Shown here one piece after another: positions 23,601-35,159 of a stretch of DNA of 64,000 bases; within the stretch, counting starts at the first letter, position 1, and each line of letters begins with the position of its first letter. The stretch spans positions 54,242,501 to 54,306,500 of the forward strand of contig BSBM01000001.1 in assembly GCA_027924585.1 (NCBI GenBank). The letters run 5' to 3'. Source of the stretch: Larix kaempferi (lineage: Eukaryota; Streptophyta; Pinopsida; Pinales; Pinaceae). The notes under the pieces were generated by a model. It did not search any database. It was not told the DNA's origin and saw only the letters and a program-made list of their open reading frames with translations. The position numbers and the translations under genes were made by a program.

Positions 23601-23793
23601 CTTTGTATTTTTTTCTTTTTTTAATAAAAAAATCAGTATATTTGTTATTCCATATAAGAATCAAGATATATAAAGAAATTAAAACTATTTTCATACAAAG
23701 AAATTAAGATTGTTCATCGATTGTGAAGACCATCCAAAATAACAAGATTGTTTATCGGAATGCCAAGACTATATACATAAATTAACCAACTAT
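20129..23793 (+). repeat. Tandem composite of LINE 3' ends, 1.4-kb period, ~2.6 units
   Basis: The same sequence restarts at ATGTATCATTGACT at 20129, 21536 and 22963 (periods 1407 and 1427). Each unit contains the plus-strand RNase H C-terminus and 3' UTR of the LINE, then about 0.7 kb that reads better on the minus strand. That part ends in EVDALSKEALGI, the C-terminus of a second LINE RNase H in inverted orientation (units 1 and 2 only). The third unit stops at 23793. The units are therefore tail-to-tail LINE fragments amplified in tandem. Confidence 0.85.
21430..21535 (-). pseudogene. Inverted LINE RNase H C-terminal fragment (unit 1)
   Basis: On the minus strand the sequence reads EFN-stop-EVDALSKEALGIDEGY, matching the HIYREFNxEVDALSK motif that ends plant LINE RNase H domains, followed by a 3' UTR. 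The same fragment recurs near 22855-22960. It is opposite in strand to the RNase H at 20040-20290. Confidence 0.65.
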
Positions 23794-23970
23794 AGAACTA
23801 CGAGTGATGACTTACCTTCTATCTAGTCTAACATTACCTTGGAATCACCCACCACTTGGAGACAAACAATGTTCTTAATGACAATGAAATTTTAATAGTG
23901 TCAAGAGTTATGCTTGTGCGTTAGTACCAAACCCCCCTCCCATCTTAATCCTAAATTGGTGGTCTTGATT
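23794..23970 (-). pseudogene. Inverted LINE RNase H N-terminal fragment
   Basis: Minus-strand frames carry FGTNAQA followed, after a frame change, by LQVVGDSKVMLD, the conserved second-Asp strand of LINE RNase H. It abuts the third composite unit at 23793/23794. It probably is the upstream part of the minus-strand LINE whose C-terminus was captured in units 1 and 2. Confidence 0.5.
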
Positions 23971-24419
23971 TATATTCAATATGATTCCAATACCACATTT
24001 CCCTTCAATACCTTGACATGCCCCACCGAAAATCCTGTAGGAGTGTCATCCCTGAGCTATGGGGTCTTTAAATTTATAGTCTTTATGCACCTTCTCACTG
24101 ATTTCTCCACAAGTAAAATCCCCCGAATCCTTTGGGATACTAGATTGACACAAGGTTTTTTGCTTTCAAATAGGACTTGGTTTATGTGAAACTAGATGCA
24201 CAAAAAAATAGGTTGGCAACTCCTTGTAATTCCCATATGTTTCAGACTCTATCCATCTCTCCAGATTGGTGACCAGGGACACTGAGATCCATGAACTCTT
24301 TAGATTTAGTATCCTTTTAAGGGTCAACCATACCTTTTTTTACAAAAGAAAACTAAACCATAAGGCGATTAATGCACTCACCTGCAACCATACACAACAA
24401 AATTTGAACCCAAAATCCG
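23971..24419. other. Unassigned stretch between LINE array and CACTA element
   Basis: A short plus-strand frame (23914-24189) has no motif. The sequence may be the 5' continuation of the minus-strand LINE, but I see no conserved block to confirm it. A CACTA left terminus should lie near 24380-24420; CACTCACCTGC at 24376 is a weak candidate. Confidence 0.35.
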
Positions 24420-24852
24420 TCGATAAAATCTGACGATTTCCGATGAAATTGACCGTGTCGTCGGATTTCACCTTTAAAATTATGAATTTTGCTTAATTTT
24501 TTTTAAATTGATATCTATAGTTGTCGAATATCTGACGCCTGTCGGTTATCCGACGACAGTCGTCGTATATCCGAAGAGTGTCTTCGGATATGCGACGTAC
24601 AAATTATAACGGTAAATATGATAATATCGTTAGATCTCCGAAGAACTTTTAATTTTAGAAACTGTAAATTACATAAACATTCCGACATGTTGGATATACA
24701 AGCGACGGTTTGCAGAAATTATATTCTTCGCACAGATTGTTTTCTGTACAAAAATACACAATTATTTCAATTGTTATTGTGATTAAATATAGTGAAGTGT
24801 GGAGCTTGATCTTTTAAGATCGATAATCTTCAGTCAAGCTCTGTATGTGAAA
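24420..24852 (+). repeat. Subterminal palindromes of a CACTA element
   Basis: Several copies of a TCGGATAT(C/G)CGACG-type motif occur in both orientations between 24420 and 24730 (GTCGGTTATCCGACGAC, TCGTCGTATATCCGAAG, CTTCGGATATGCGACG). Short inverted motifs of this type just upstream of the transposase gene are typical CACTA subterminal binding sites. Confidence 0.6.
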
Positions 24853-27800
24853 ATGTCACATAACAATATTCCTGATCCAAACGAACAAAATTGACAATTG
24901 CTTGCTAAATTGTGGGATGGACTGAAAAGAAAGGGTGATGGGAAATGTTATTGTCCATGTAGTCAATGCAGGGGCTTTAAAAGGAGAAGAATAAATATCA
25001 CAACCACCATAATACATTGTAGGGAACATGGACACGCTAAGGGGGGGCATGAATATCGTCCATTGGTAAGTTTTTCATTATATATGTCTTTATATTGATA
25101 GTTTTTGTAAATGTATGTATCATTTTAATATTTCTTATATTAACTAATATCTATTGATGGTTTCATGTAATTATAAAGGAAATACCTCCTACGACATATC
25201 ACTCGGAGGATGTGCTTTCAGAATAAGTACCGGAGGAACATGGAGCTATAAATAACGAAGAACAAGTTAATTATCATATTGAAGAAGATGATCATACTGA
25301 TAACATAGTTGAAGATGATGGTACAAATACATTGATCCATGATACATTTAATGTTAGAATGGATGATGATGGTGATGATCATGAAAATGATGACTTTGAT
25401 GATGTTCATGATTTACCTCTTCTTGAGAAGGCATACAAACCCCTTTATGAGGGCTCCAACACAAATCTTCTCTCTGCTATATTATTGATAATGAACTTGA
25501 AAGTTATAAATGGTCTTTCAAACACATCAGTCACACAGATGTTAAGGCATGTAATATATTCCGTCACATATATATGATCGCGCTAAAGGTTATCTTTGTT
25601 CGTCTAGTAATTTTATTGTTAATTCATAAGTAAAATTAATACGGATGAAATGTGTTTCATTAATATTATTTATATATTATATTAACTAGTTTTTTTATTT
25701 TAATTTGTTGTAGCTTGATAACTGAATTTTTGTTACCACCGTCAAATATTTTACCTCGCACATATCGAGATTTATCTGCCATCATGAAAGAAATTGGAAT
25801 GCAGTATGAAGCAATTGATGCATGCCCCGATGACCATATTATATATTATAATCAGTATGAATTTGAAACAGAATGTCTGGAATGTCAATCAGTAGATACC
25901 GAACAGATCAAGTAACAAAAAAGGTGCCTTGCAAGGTTCTTTGTTATATCCCCATTATTCCACGTTTACAATGACTGCTCAGGTGCAAAAACATAGCACA
26001 ATTTATGGATTACCATACATGGAACAGAAGTCAAGATGACATTATTCGAATGCCTGCAGATGGTTTTTCATTTTAGAGATATGGAGGAAAAATGGCCTCA
26101 TTTTAAAGAAGAACCTCGTAATGTTAGGATTTATTTGGCAGCAGATGGTGTCAATCCATTTTCAGAGATGAGATCTATTTACTCAGTGTGCCCTATTTTT
26201 GTTATCAACAATAACATTCCTCCATGGTTGTCAATAAATAGGGAGAACACAATGTTGACAATGATTATTCCAGGTATGTGTCTACAACAATTTTTTTTTA
26301 ATGTAGTGGCATCTCATTTGTCGTATTTTGTTGCATAATGTCATATATATATATTTTATTTTTCTCTTTTTTATTATTTATATATCTAAATGGTTGTAAT
26401 AATTATATATTTTATATGTTCAAATGAGGTAAGTACCAAGTTAAATATATGAATGTATATATCGAACCTCTTATTGATGAGCTACTAAAGCTATGGAATG
26501 GAATCACTATGTATGATGTATCTAGACCAATATGACAAAGGCAATTTCAATTCCATGCAATGCTTGTATGGATAGTACACGATGCCCCAGGGTTAACCCA
26601 TTTTTTCGGTTTGTAATTATAAGTTCCACGTTAATTGCATTTAATTTTATGAACTAGTTGATATATTATGCACGCATGTTTTTTTAAATAATCCATTCAT
26701 TTTATATATAATTATAATTGACATAGTTAATCCATCTCTTTATGTAGGTCTTCAGAAAAAGGGAAAATTTGCATGTCCAGTTTGTGGTCCTAAGATCAAA
26801 TCTCGTCGTTCAAAAAGTTTAGAAAATGAGGTGTTTGATGAGTATAGGCACTTCCTCTCTAAGAATCATAGGTATCGAACTACCGAAAAACATCTATTCA
26901 ATGGGAAGTACGAGGCTGCATTAAAACCGCAAAGAATGACACCTCACCTATGGAAGTTGCAATATAATAGAAATCATCAAGGTACGTACGTATCAAATTG
27001 TCTATCTATCATTGTATATGAAATGTTATGAATTTTTTATTTATTGTGTGTTGTTTACTGTAATTGACATTGATTTCTGTAATGTCTTTATAAACTATGA
27101 TTCATGATTGCCGTCGTGATCATGAAGGCATTAATGGGCTTCCACGAGCAATGAAAAGTTATCCTAAACAATTCAGTAGGTTTCCCTACTATGAGCACCT
27201 ACAAATTACTCATCTATTTGATACAATGCATATAAGAAAGAATGTAACTGAAACATTATGGCGAATATTGGATGGATGGAGTGACAATTTTTTTCTTTTC
27301 AAAATTTGCAGTGACATTCAAGAAGCCAACCATGTAATGAAAGACATCATTCAATTACACAACAATGAAGAACAAATTAATATAAACTCACTTCCATGGT
27401 TGTTAACAGAGCAACAAAGTAATGTTGTAAAATAAATCATGCGAAAAATTAAATTTCCCACCGGATTTTGTTCGAACATGAAGAATATCATAACAAAGAA
27501 AGGTGATTTTGCGGGGGTGAAAACGCATGATTGACATATCTTCATCAAGGTAATTATTATGGTATGCATATTACTATAATTTTTTATTCTAGTGCATATT
27601 GTTGCTATTTTTTTGTCTACTTTTTGTAAAAGAAATGAAATGATTTTTATATTGTTACAGTATGTTCTACCTCTATCTCTCTCGGACAACTTCGACAACA
27701 AGGTCAAACAAGTTATATATAATCTTGGAAAATACATGAGGTAAGTAGCGATTTTTTGCATGCACTTAGTGTTTGTTTAATTCATTGTAGAACTTATATT

Positions 27801-29256
27801 TGACATTTGTTTTACTAATTGTTATGTAATATAATGTTTTTTTTTGTTAAATCTCGTGATTGGTTTGCATCACTTGTAGATGGTTGTCGAAATCCTTAAA
27901 GAAGATATAAAGTATTAGAGGAGAGAAATTCCTCGTCTCACGTGTGAAATGCAGAAGCATCTACCTTCGGCATTTTTCAATGCACAAGAACACTACCTCA
28001 TACACCAAGTTGAGGAGATTGAATTGTGTGGACCTGTACACTCAAGGTCCATTTGGATGGTTGAGAGGCACTTGAAATTTTTGAAGGGTTTGGTTGGAGA
28101 ACAAGCACGTATTGAGGGTTCTATGGTGGAGGGATATATGGTATACCAGAACATGATGTATATTAGTGAATATCTTCCTAAATTAGCATCAAAGCTCAAT
28201 TTAGGTCGCATTTGTGATCCAGAATCCAATAACAATTTCGAAGGGGAGTACCTGAAGGGGAAAGGTAGATCGAGGAAGGTGAAAGGTAATTATTAGATAG
28301 TGGAGATTAATTAATATAGTACATTTGATTTTTGATTTTTATGTATATATCCTACTTATTTTATTTTTAATATTCAATATGCATCAATTAAAAGTGTATA
28401 CTGTGTTAAGTGAATATACATTTGTACTGGATTTTAATTTTATTTTCATCAAGCAGTTGGTCAAGAGTGGGATGCACTTCATTTATACATCGCAAAAAAT
28501 CTTGATTGGATGAAGGTATGGATTGAACGATGTGAACAATCTGGTCATGGAATATCATGGGAAGGTGTAACTTCATTAGTTAAAGCAACTCATCGCAATG
28601 GAGATACCAATATTACACAAAGAGAAATCGATTTAGCATATGGTTTAAAAGATAAGCAGAAAAGCATATTAATCAACCATGCTATTTTTTTTTGCCATTA
28701 TATTGATGTACACATTGATTTTTTTCCCTGCAGGGCATAAAAATGCACTTAATCATCAATTCATGATGTAATCTTTATGTGTATGGCTTGTTGTAGGTAA
28801 AACACCATAAGGCTATGTGGTGTAATGGTTGTAAATTTCACATCAAAAAGTTGGAAGAAACGAAAAAAACATTAGATCGTGGGATATCTGCAGTCTTTGA
28901 GGTGACCAATGTTTCCTCTAGAAGTGACAGACATCCAGAACTCTCAGAAAATCGATACTATGGGTATTTGGAAGATATTGTTCAGTGTGACTTTAACTCC
29001 TTCAAAGTAGTTCTGTTCGTTGTCAAATGGTATAGGTTACGATTGAATCAACGTGATCCCAGTAAAACTATTATTGAACATGATAATGGATTTACCTTGG
29101 TTAATACAAGGTTGTTTGAGCCAGGAACAGAGCCCTATGTTCTTCCAAGCCAATGTGAACATGTATTTTACTCTGAGGTTCCAGGTAGAGGGGGTTGATC
29201 ATTTTTTGTGAGACACTATCCAAGGGGAAGTCCGATAAAGTATAATGTAGAGGAAG
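24853..29256 (+). pseudogene. CACTA transposase, Tnp2-like, with introns (main part)
   Basis: Domains in order: transposase-associated zinc domain with CYCPCSQCRG and HCREHGH (24900-25065); donor GTAAG at 25066 and acceptor AG at 25177-25178; acidic linker; Tnp2 core with EKAYKPLYEG (about 25430), YRDLSAIMKEIGMQYEAIDACPDD (25760-25830), PRNVRIYLAADGVNPF (26110-26160), CPVCG (26780), THLFDTMHIRKNV (27205-27245); a DUF4218-type block with CGPVHSR and MVERHLKFLKGLV (28025-28100); a DUF4216-type block with YYGYLEDI, VVLFVVKWY and EPYVLPSQCEHVFY (28955-29175). It would cut and join CACTA ends. Stops (24892, 25224) and small frameshifts make it inactive. The coding sequence breaks at 29256/29257 at an LTR insertion. 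Confidence 0.85.
29252..29256 (+). other. Target-site duplication GGAAG, left copy
   Basis: GGAAG directly precedes TGTTGATGCC at 29257; the same five bases follow the right end of element B at 43689-43693. A 5-bp duplication is the usual result of gypsy integrase. Confidence 0.9.
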
Positions 29257-30003
29257 TGTTGATGCCCCTGAAATTGCAGCGCCAATAGTTGGGGATTCTC
29301 CCCAGTAAGTAAGCCCAATTAGATCGCTCACCGTTTGGTGTGGGGGAATCCGTTCGGTTAACGGTCCGACTACTGTGTGTGTGTTTGTTTAAATATTTTA
29401 CCGGTTATGGCCCGGTTCACCGTTTATGTATTTTATTTTAATTATGAGATGCAAGTTCCCTAATTAAATGCATATAATTGATAGGCAATAACCACACTAG
29501 CGATGTGCAGGTTCTTACCTCTCGTCTTACCGTTCCTGCCTTATAAATTACCTATGTATTCCTATTCTAAATTAATCTAATCTAGCTATTCTATCCCTGT
29601 AGGGAGCAAGATTGAATTAAGAGTAATAAACTGGGAATGCTCATAAAAGTCTCACAGATAGCTGTTTCAACACATTAATCACATTTACAACAGAAATAAT
29701 ATCAAAGATAGCTCTGATATGATAAAGCACGTCATTACTCATTAGCACATAAACAATTGCACAGAAAGTAAAACCATTCATCACCATGAAGTAATTCAAA
29801 GAAGTTATAACGATCTCACAGTATGAGTTATAAATGCAATAAGAAGTAGTTCCATTCACATTCCACACATTCCATGCAAAATCTTTGCACCAGCTTTTCC
29901 CATGCAACAAATCCTTCTTTATTAAGCAGAAAAATAGTTCTCATACAAAAATAGTCCAACTCTATTATACTTGCCAAAAGTATCTTACTCTCTATTCTCT
30001 TCC

Positions 30004-30016
30004 CCTATTTATATTT
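30004..30016 (-). promoter_or_regulatory. LTR promoter TATA box (element B)
   Basis: On the minus strand AAAATATAAATAGGGG lies about 750 bp before the LTR terminus at 29257. The solo family-B LTR has AGATATAAATAG at the equivalent place (55516-55527). This is the likely start region for genomic RNA of the element. Confidence 0.6.
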
Positions 30017-30424
30017 TTACAAAATCTGTCTTTTAGTGTCTCTTCACATACCCTAACCCTAGGGATTCCCAAAATTTTGTCTTCTAGTGTTAAAACAAAG
30101 AAATTACATAAATTAATTTCCAGCTGTCTTTTCCAAATTAGAAATATATTTGGCTCACATGTCAGTTTGTTCTAAAATAATATTACTTTGGACGGGCTCG
30201 ACCATTTTTAAAGAGATCTAATGATTATATAATTCTGCATCTATACTCTTTACTCCTTCAGCTGCTGCCTTGTAACTGTCTTCTAAAAAGTAAGCGTGAA
30301 TGGAAGCTTGTCCGATGAAATGATGTAGATATTCTCTTGTTAGCACATCCAGCTTCTTAATGTAACTCAAATCATTAGTCAGTGTGCTTTGCAATTCTGA
30401 TAAGCGATGGTCTCTCTCAGGAAA

Positions 30425-33218
30425 TTATTCCACAGTTGGAGGTATAACCAACTGAATTTTTTCATGAATTTCACGGATTTTCTGGTAAAATCCTGTACAT
30501 TTCTTGATGGTTTTTCGGATCCTATTATTGATTCCTAGACCAGATTTTTTGCAGAATTCGAGGAGGGCTGAGTCCAGATTTGAATCTGCAGTGGTCTTGT
30601 GTGGAAAATACTCAGGGAATTCTGATTTTCCTTCTCTCCACTTTTTTTGTTTCTCAATCTCATTCATGGTGCGTACTAATTTCTTCCTGGATTCCAGAGC
30701 CTCAGCGTCAATTTCCCTCATCGTTAATATCATCGTCTTCATTTTGCATACTTCCTCAATGATGAGTTCTTTCGAATTATGGATTTTCTTCTGAATGTCA
30801 CATGCTCGCTCATGAAAAGGAGTCAAGTCCTGCTTCTTATTGTCTGAAAATTTAAGTTGTTCTATTATAAACTCCTTTTCCTCTATCAACCTTTCCAACT
30901 GAACCTTAAAGTTTCCAACCTGTTTCCTGCTGTCTTCCTCGCATTTCTCTGAATCTTTGATGTGAGTTTCCAGGTCCCTTTTCTTGCCCTCTGTAATTAC
31001 CAACTGCACAGTCAGTGCATCCTTTTCTGCTTCCAGATTTCGGTATTCTTCTGCTATCCTTTCCTTTTCATACAGAATGGCGTCATGTTTCCTTTTTAGT
31101 TCCATTCCTTCACCCCGTGACTTCACCAAATTGTCTTTCAGTCTAAGCATTTTCTCTTTCTTCTTCTCCACATCGCTCATCAGCATATTAACATTATCTG
31201 CACTGGCTTGTGTAGCAACTACGCTGACAGATGCTATGAGTTTGGGGTCCCTATGAGTACCCTCTAAGATTGTGTCCTCCTGAGTAGTGACAACATCGGC
31301 GTGGGCTGGTAATTTCATTCTTTTCTCCGACCTATTCATGATAGTCTTCCTTTTTGAGTCAAAGAAGATTGTGTCTAATCGGGCTACCGTATGCTGCATT
31401 GATGGGGTGAACGGGGTGAGAGCGAGCTTCGAAAGTGGGGAGTGTCCTTCGATGATTATCTTTGCTAGGTCTATGTCCATATCTTGCGTGCTTGGGCTTC
31501 CCTGTTCCACAACTTTCTTGTACTTTTCTTCTTCCTCTTTTTTCCTTTGCTGTTCATCCACTTCCTTTTCTGCTCTTTCTCTTATTTCTTGCAATCTTGA
31601 GGCTTCTTCTTTCCGAATCTTATCCGCCTCTTACTTCTGGACCCTTTAAGTTTCCTCCTTTTGCTTCCTCTCTGCTTCCCTTTGTTGTTCTTCGACAACT
31701 TCTTTTGCCTGCCTCTCGGTATCTTCTTTAAGTTTCCTTTTTGCTTCCTTTAGTTGCTCTTGCAACTCTGTTTCCTTGAGATTACTAGCCTTGGAACTGG
31801 AACCAGTTCCGCTTTTGGGATGAAAACGCTTGTTTAACTCTGTCATGTTCCTTGCGCTCCGATAAATTGCTTCATCTTTAAAGAAAAGATGCGCATATTC
31901 AAAGGTGATCCTGCATGAAGCACAATGAGCAGTGACCTTACCTTCTCTATCGTGCCTTCTGAAAATCTTAGTCCGAAAATGAAATGTCTCTATATCCTTG
32001 ACAAAATCCTCAGCTTCTTTTACCTTTGGGAATTTGTAAGCTCCAATAGTGAATGGAAACTGTGGATAGGAAGCCTTCTTTTTATCATGAAGAAACATGC
32101 CAACCCCATTGATGAAAACTTGTCTAAAAACCTCTTTATGTATAACAAAATCAATGGCATACTAAGGAAATATAAAAGGGGGTTGGGTTCCCCCATACAT
32201 CCTAATGTACATGCCTTCTGCGGAGAAGTAACAATCTCCATGTTATTCAAAAAATGACATGGCATTTTCAGACATACAATTCAGCTCTTCTTTGAAGATT
32301 AGTTGGTATAGTGGCATGATCAACACCTCACATATGAGCTTGTAGTTACTTTCATAATTGTGGGCCCACGTTGTCTGATAGGCTACGTGAAGGGGAGATT
32401 CAACCGGTTTCCAAAAACATCCCAAGGCAGGGAAAGGATGTCTTATCAATAAGCAATCCAAGAGGTAAGAGGACATGAAAAATTCAGCTTTATTCTCAGT
32501 TAGTCCTCCTTGCGTGGCGGCAATATTTGACACCATGCTCTCAGAGATGATATCTTCCCAATTGAACATTGCACCGTGTGTAGCAACACGGTACATTACT
32601 GGTACCCAGCTAAGCTTGTATGTAATCCTGCTTGCTAAGCCAAACACTTGGCTTAACATCAGGGCTATGATTCTATATGGGGTCCTTAAATATTGACTAT
32701 CATATTCCCCTCTAGCTCTTGGTATCAACTGTCTCTCAGTGACTGTCATGTTCTTAGCATATTCAAAATGATCTATCTTGGCCCTAGCTATCCAGTCATC
32801 ATTCAACATGATCTTAGGGGAGGGAATCTTGTAGGCTGCAACTATTTGGAGTGGCTAGAAGGATGCAAGTCCTACTCCTTTGGCATCTAAGATGATTCTT
32901 GATTCACATTCTATGTGGGGCAAGATCCACCCGATGACTTCCGAGCACGGGAACAACTTTGGGTGCGTAGCCTCCCTATGAAGGCCTAACTTCTTTATGT
33001 TTTGGTAGGCCATTAGTTCTTTAATAGAAGCTTCAAGGATATTCTCATCTCTGATAGCTTTGTATAGTTCGCCCCACTTGAATTCTGGGGCGATCCCTCT
33101 CACGGCTTGAGTTTCTCCGAACATTGTTTCAAGTGAGGTATCTAAAAATATTTCGATTTCTGAGTCTAATTCAATCAACTTGGACTTTCACTTGGCAGAC
33201 TGCTTGTGGATATTAAGT
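30425..33218 (-). pseudogene. LTR-encoded protein gene, copy in element B 3' LTR
   Basis: One minus-strand frame runs from about 33205 to 30425 (over 900 codons) without a frameshift. It is broken by TAG at 32855-32857 and by stops ending the open segments at 32243 and 31646, with an early TGA and loss of the start ATG (ATATCC here; ATATGC in the copy at 41742). The N-terminal ~430 residues are globular, with FSWGE-like, SEVIGWILPHIE and IIALMLSQVFGLA. A Lys/Glu-rich region and a long coiled coil follow (residues about 500-750), then a C-terminal block with TPFHERACDI and LLEFCKKSGL. It matches the gene at 52022-55312 throughout. I do not recognise the family and no transposition function can be assigned. 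Confidence 0.75.
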
Positions 33219-34259
33219 CTATTAGGACATAAAACAAATAAGTGAGGAAAGTTTATTCATTACTACGACATAGCTAATGAACAGGATTAACGTTTAACTG
33301 CAATGATCATTTATCCATGAGCAAAATAAGACCTTTAGTCGACTCAAATTATGTATGATTAGCAGCATTTTTTAATTCTTCAATTTGCTCAAATTATTAT
33401 AAAAGAAACAATTTGGAGACCAAAACAATGGTTATTTAACTGAAGAAAATCATGCGATTATTAATGTCCGTTCGGTTTTAATGCAAATGAAGGTTCGGTA
33501 TGACTTAAAATTACAAAACCACTATGAAGAAGATTATTGATACATAGTGAAGAGACAGCTGCAAAACTTTGGGTTTCTCCTGTATGAACTAAAGCTTTAG
33601 TACAAAAATTGTAAAGAGGCCATAAAAACCGTGCAGAGTCAACCTCAATTAAAATGTGAGCCCGATACACCAACACGATTGAACATAACCAAAATGCTGA
33701 GAATAGTAAAACTTTGAGCATCTGCTTATCGGCAGGGGAGAATAACGCCTAAAAAAATGAAAATCATGAAAAATTAACAACACAACTGACTACTGGGTCC
33801 TGACCACAACTTCCTACTTTGTTGCCTAAACTCCTAACCTGCACGGCCCGCGACAGTCCAACAATGGGAAAGGCCCTAAAAAATGTGAAACGGTGTAGAT
33901 AGGGACGTGTGTGATAACAGTACTGCCCGTGCATGCCCAGGTTTTCGCTTTGAGAAGAAAACAACACCCCTAAACCTAAGATCCATGAAGCTTTCGTGTC
34001 ACAGGGAGGAAAAGGAAACAATCTTTGGGACTCCATTCTCCCCAAATGACTAACCCGCTCGCGACTGGTCAAACGACTCAATGGTGCAGGGTTACGGCGA
34101 GCCATAAAAAACAAGTCGCTCCTGCCAGGAAAGGCCATGGTGTAATTGAAGCGTATGTCAGCTAGACCCTAGTTCAAAATCCCCTCTATACCCATCCCGG
34201 AAAAGAGCAACCAAAACCAAAATATTTAAAGGAAAAACAATGGTTGAAGGTTTCCTACC
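33219..34259 (-). other. Putative intron in 5' leader of the LTR gene (element B)
   Basis: On the minus strand the donor is CTACCAG|GTAGG at 34260/34259 and the acceptor is CCTAATAG|ACTT ending at 33219, seven bases before the expected start codon. The solo LTR has GTCTCCAG|GTAGG and GGTTGATAG at the same positions relative to TATA and ATG. ORFs at 33461-33721 and 33764-34138 lie inside this intron; their similarity to ORFs in the 5' LTR follows from the LTR repeat and is not by itself evidence of coding. Confidence 0.6.
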
Positions 34260-34378
34260 TGGTAGTCGTGCACTGGGTGAGAAGAGGAGTTCTAGAAACA
34301 TCAGAGGCTTGGTGAGCGATCACAAAACGACGTTCTTCCCTTCGTTTGAGCGGTGGTAAAAAATAAAACAATAACCCC

Positions 34379-34400
34379 CACGCTATATAAAGAAAATCAC
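34379..34400 (-). promoter_or_regulatory. Internal promoter (TATA) of the LTR gene, element B
   Basis: The minus strand reads CTTTATATAGCGTGGGGGTT. The solo LTR has CTTTTATAAGGACGGTGGGGGTT at 51169-51191, so a TATA-like core followed by GTGGGGGTT is conserved between diverged copies. It is about 120-135 bp upstream of the splice donor in both. Confidence 0.65.
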
Positions 34401-34439
34401 TAACCCCTATCATTAATGCGAACGAGGTTCGGTTGGTGG

Positions 34440-35000
34440 AGACATTTATGACTACCCCCCTTTATCGATTTGTAGGACAAAACTTACCCTACCGTTTCGG
34501 CGGGCTTCCCTTAATTGTCGCGAAATGGTCGGTGGGTTTCTTTCAAAGCCTCCAACACGGTCGGCGAGAATTGACCGAAAAGATGCGACGAAGGGGACTC
34601 GAGCGCAGTGAAAGTGCTGGCGATGAGGTGAATCGGGGTCAAATGGTCGACGTTTCCCAACCAAATATGAGCGATGAAGTCGGCGTGCAATAAAAAAACA
34701 CTGCGAAGAAGTCGGTGGCAACCAAACAAAACTCTGCCACTGGTTTCGGCGAAAAAGCCACTTTTCGACGAAGAAACTTGCGAAGCGTCGGCGAAAAACA
34801 CCGCTTCTTGCTGCGACCGGTCGGTGAAAAATAAATAATACTCGACGAAATGGTCGGCAAAACGACTGAAAAAAACCTCGAAAGCATCGACGACAAATAG
34901 TCAGAAATCTGCGAAACGGTCGGCGAAAGATAAACAAAAAGATGCGAAACGGTTGACGAAAAGTAGTCAAAAAATATGCGACCGTTTCGGCGTGAAAAAA
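34440..35000 (-). repeat. U3 array of CGGCGAAA/CGTTTCGGCG motifs
   Basis: Many variants of GAAACGGTCGGCGAAA (both strands read as a partial palindrome, TTTCG...CGAAA) recur every 20-60 bp. The solo family-B LTR has a different but analogous array, CGAAACTGCGGAAG, at the same place. Clustered short motifs upstream of the TATA box suggest protein-binding sites. Overlapping ORFs in this block are products of the repeat. Confidence 0.7.
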
Positions 35001-35159
35001 AGTTGGTATTTAGGATAAAATACTTGTGCTTCAAGATTTTTCAAAGAAAATTCTAAGTGCCAAACACGGAAAAGTTCTAAGAAGCAAAAAATTCTAAGAC
35101 ATAAAGGAGGGGCCCTACAAAATTGAAATTTTTTTGGGGATTAGGTTCTAGTAGAAACA

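Larger units (their letters stand above)
29257..35159 (-). mobile_element. Complete 3' LTR of element B (5.9 kb) with internal gene
   Basis: In minus-strand order: terminus TGTTTCTACTAGAACC at 35159; a conserved GGGCCCCTCC box (35107-35116); a U3 array of CGTTTCGGCG-type motifs (34440-35000); TATA near 34390; a non-coding exon, an intron and a gene (33220-30425); a second TATA near 30009; and the terminus GGGGCATCAACA at 29257. The same order is seen in the solo LTR at 50032-56232. Such a layout means a U3 of more than 5 kb carrying its own transcription unit upstream of the LTR promoter. Confidence 0.85.

Noticed and set aside
30504-31731. Plus-strand Ser/Phe-rich ORFs
   Set aside because: They are antisense shadows of the Lys/Glu-rich coiled-coil region of the LTR gene on the minus strand.
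33461-34138. ORFs conserved between the two LTRs of element B (also 41992-42252 and 42430-42669)
   Set aside because: They lie in the intron or leader of the LTR gene and are similar because the LTRs were identical at insertion. No equivalent frame is found in the solo LTR at 51313-52006.
34452-35034. Arg/Phe-rich minus-strand ORFs and a plus-strand ORF in U3 of element B
   Set aside because: They are open frames produced by the CGTTTCGGCG motif array; they are not conserved in the solo LTR.
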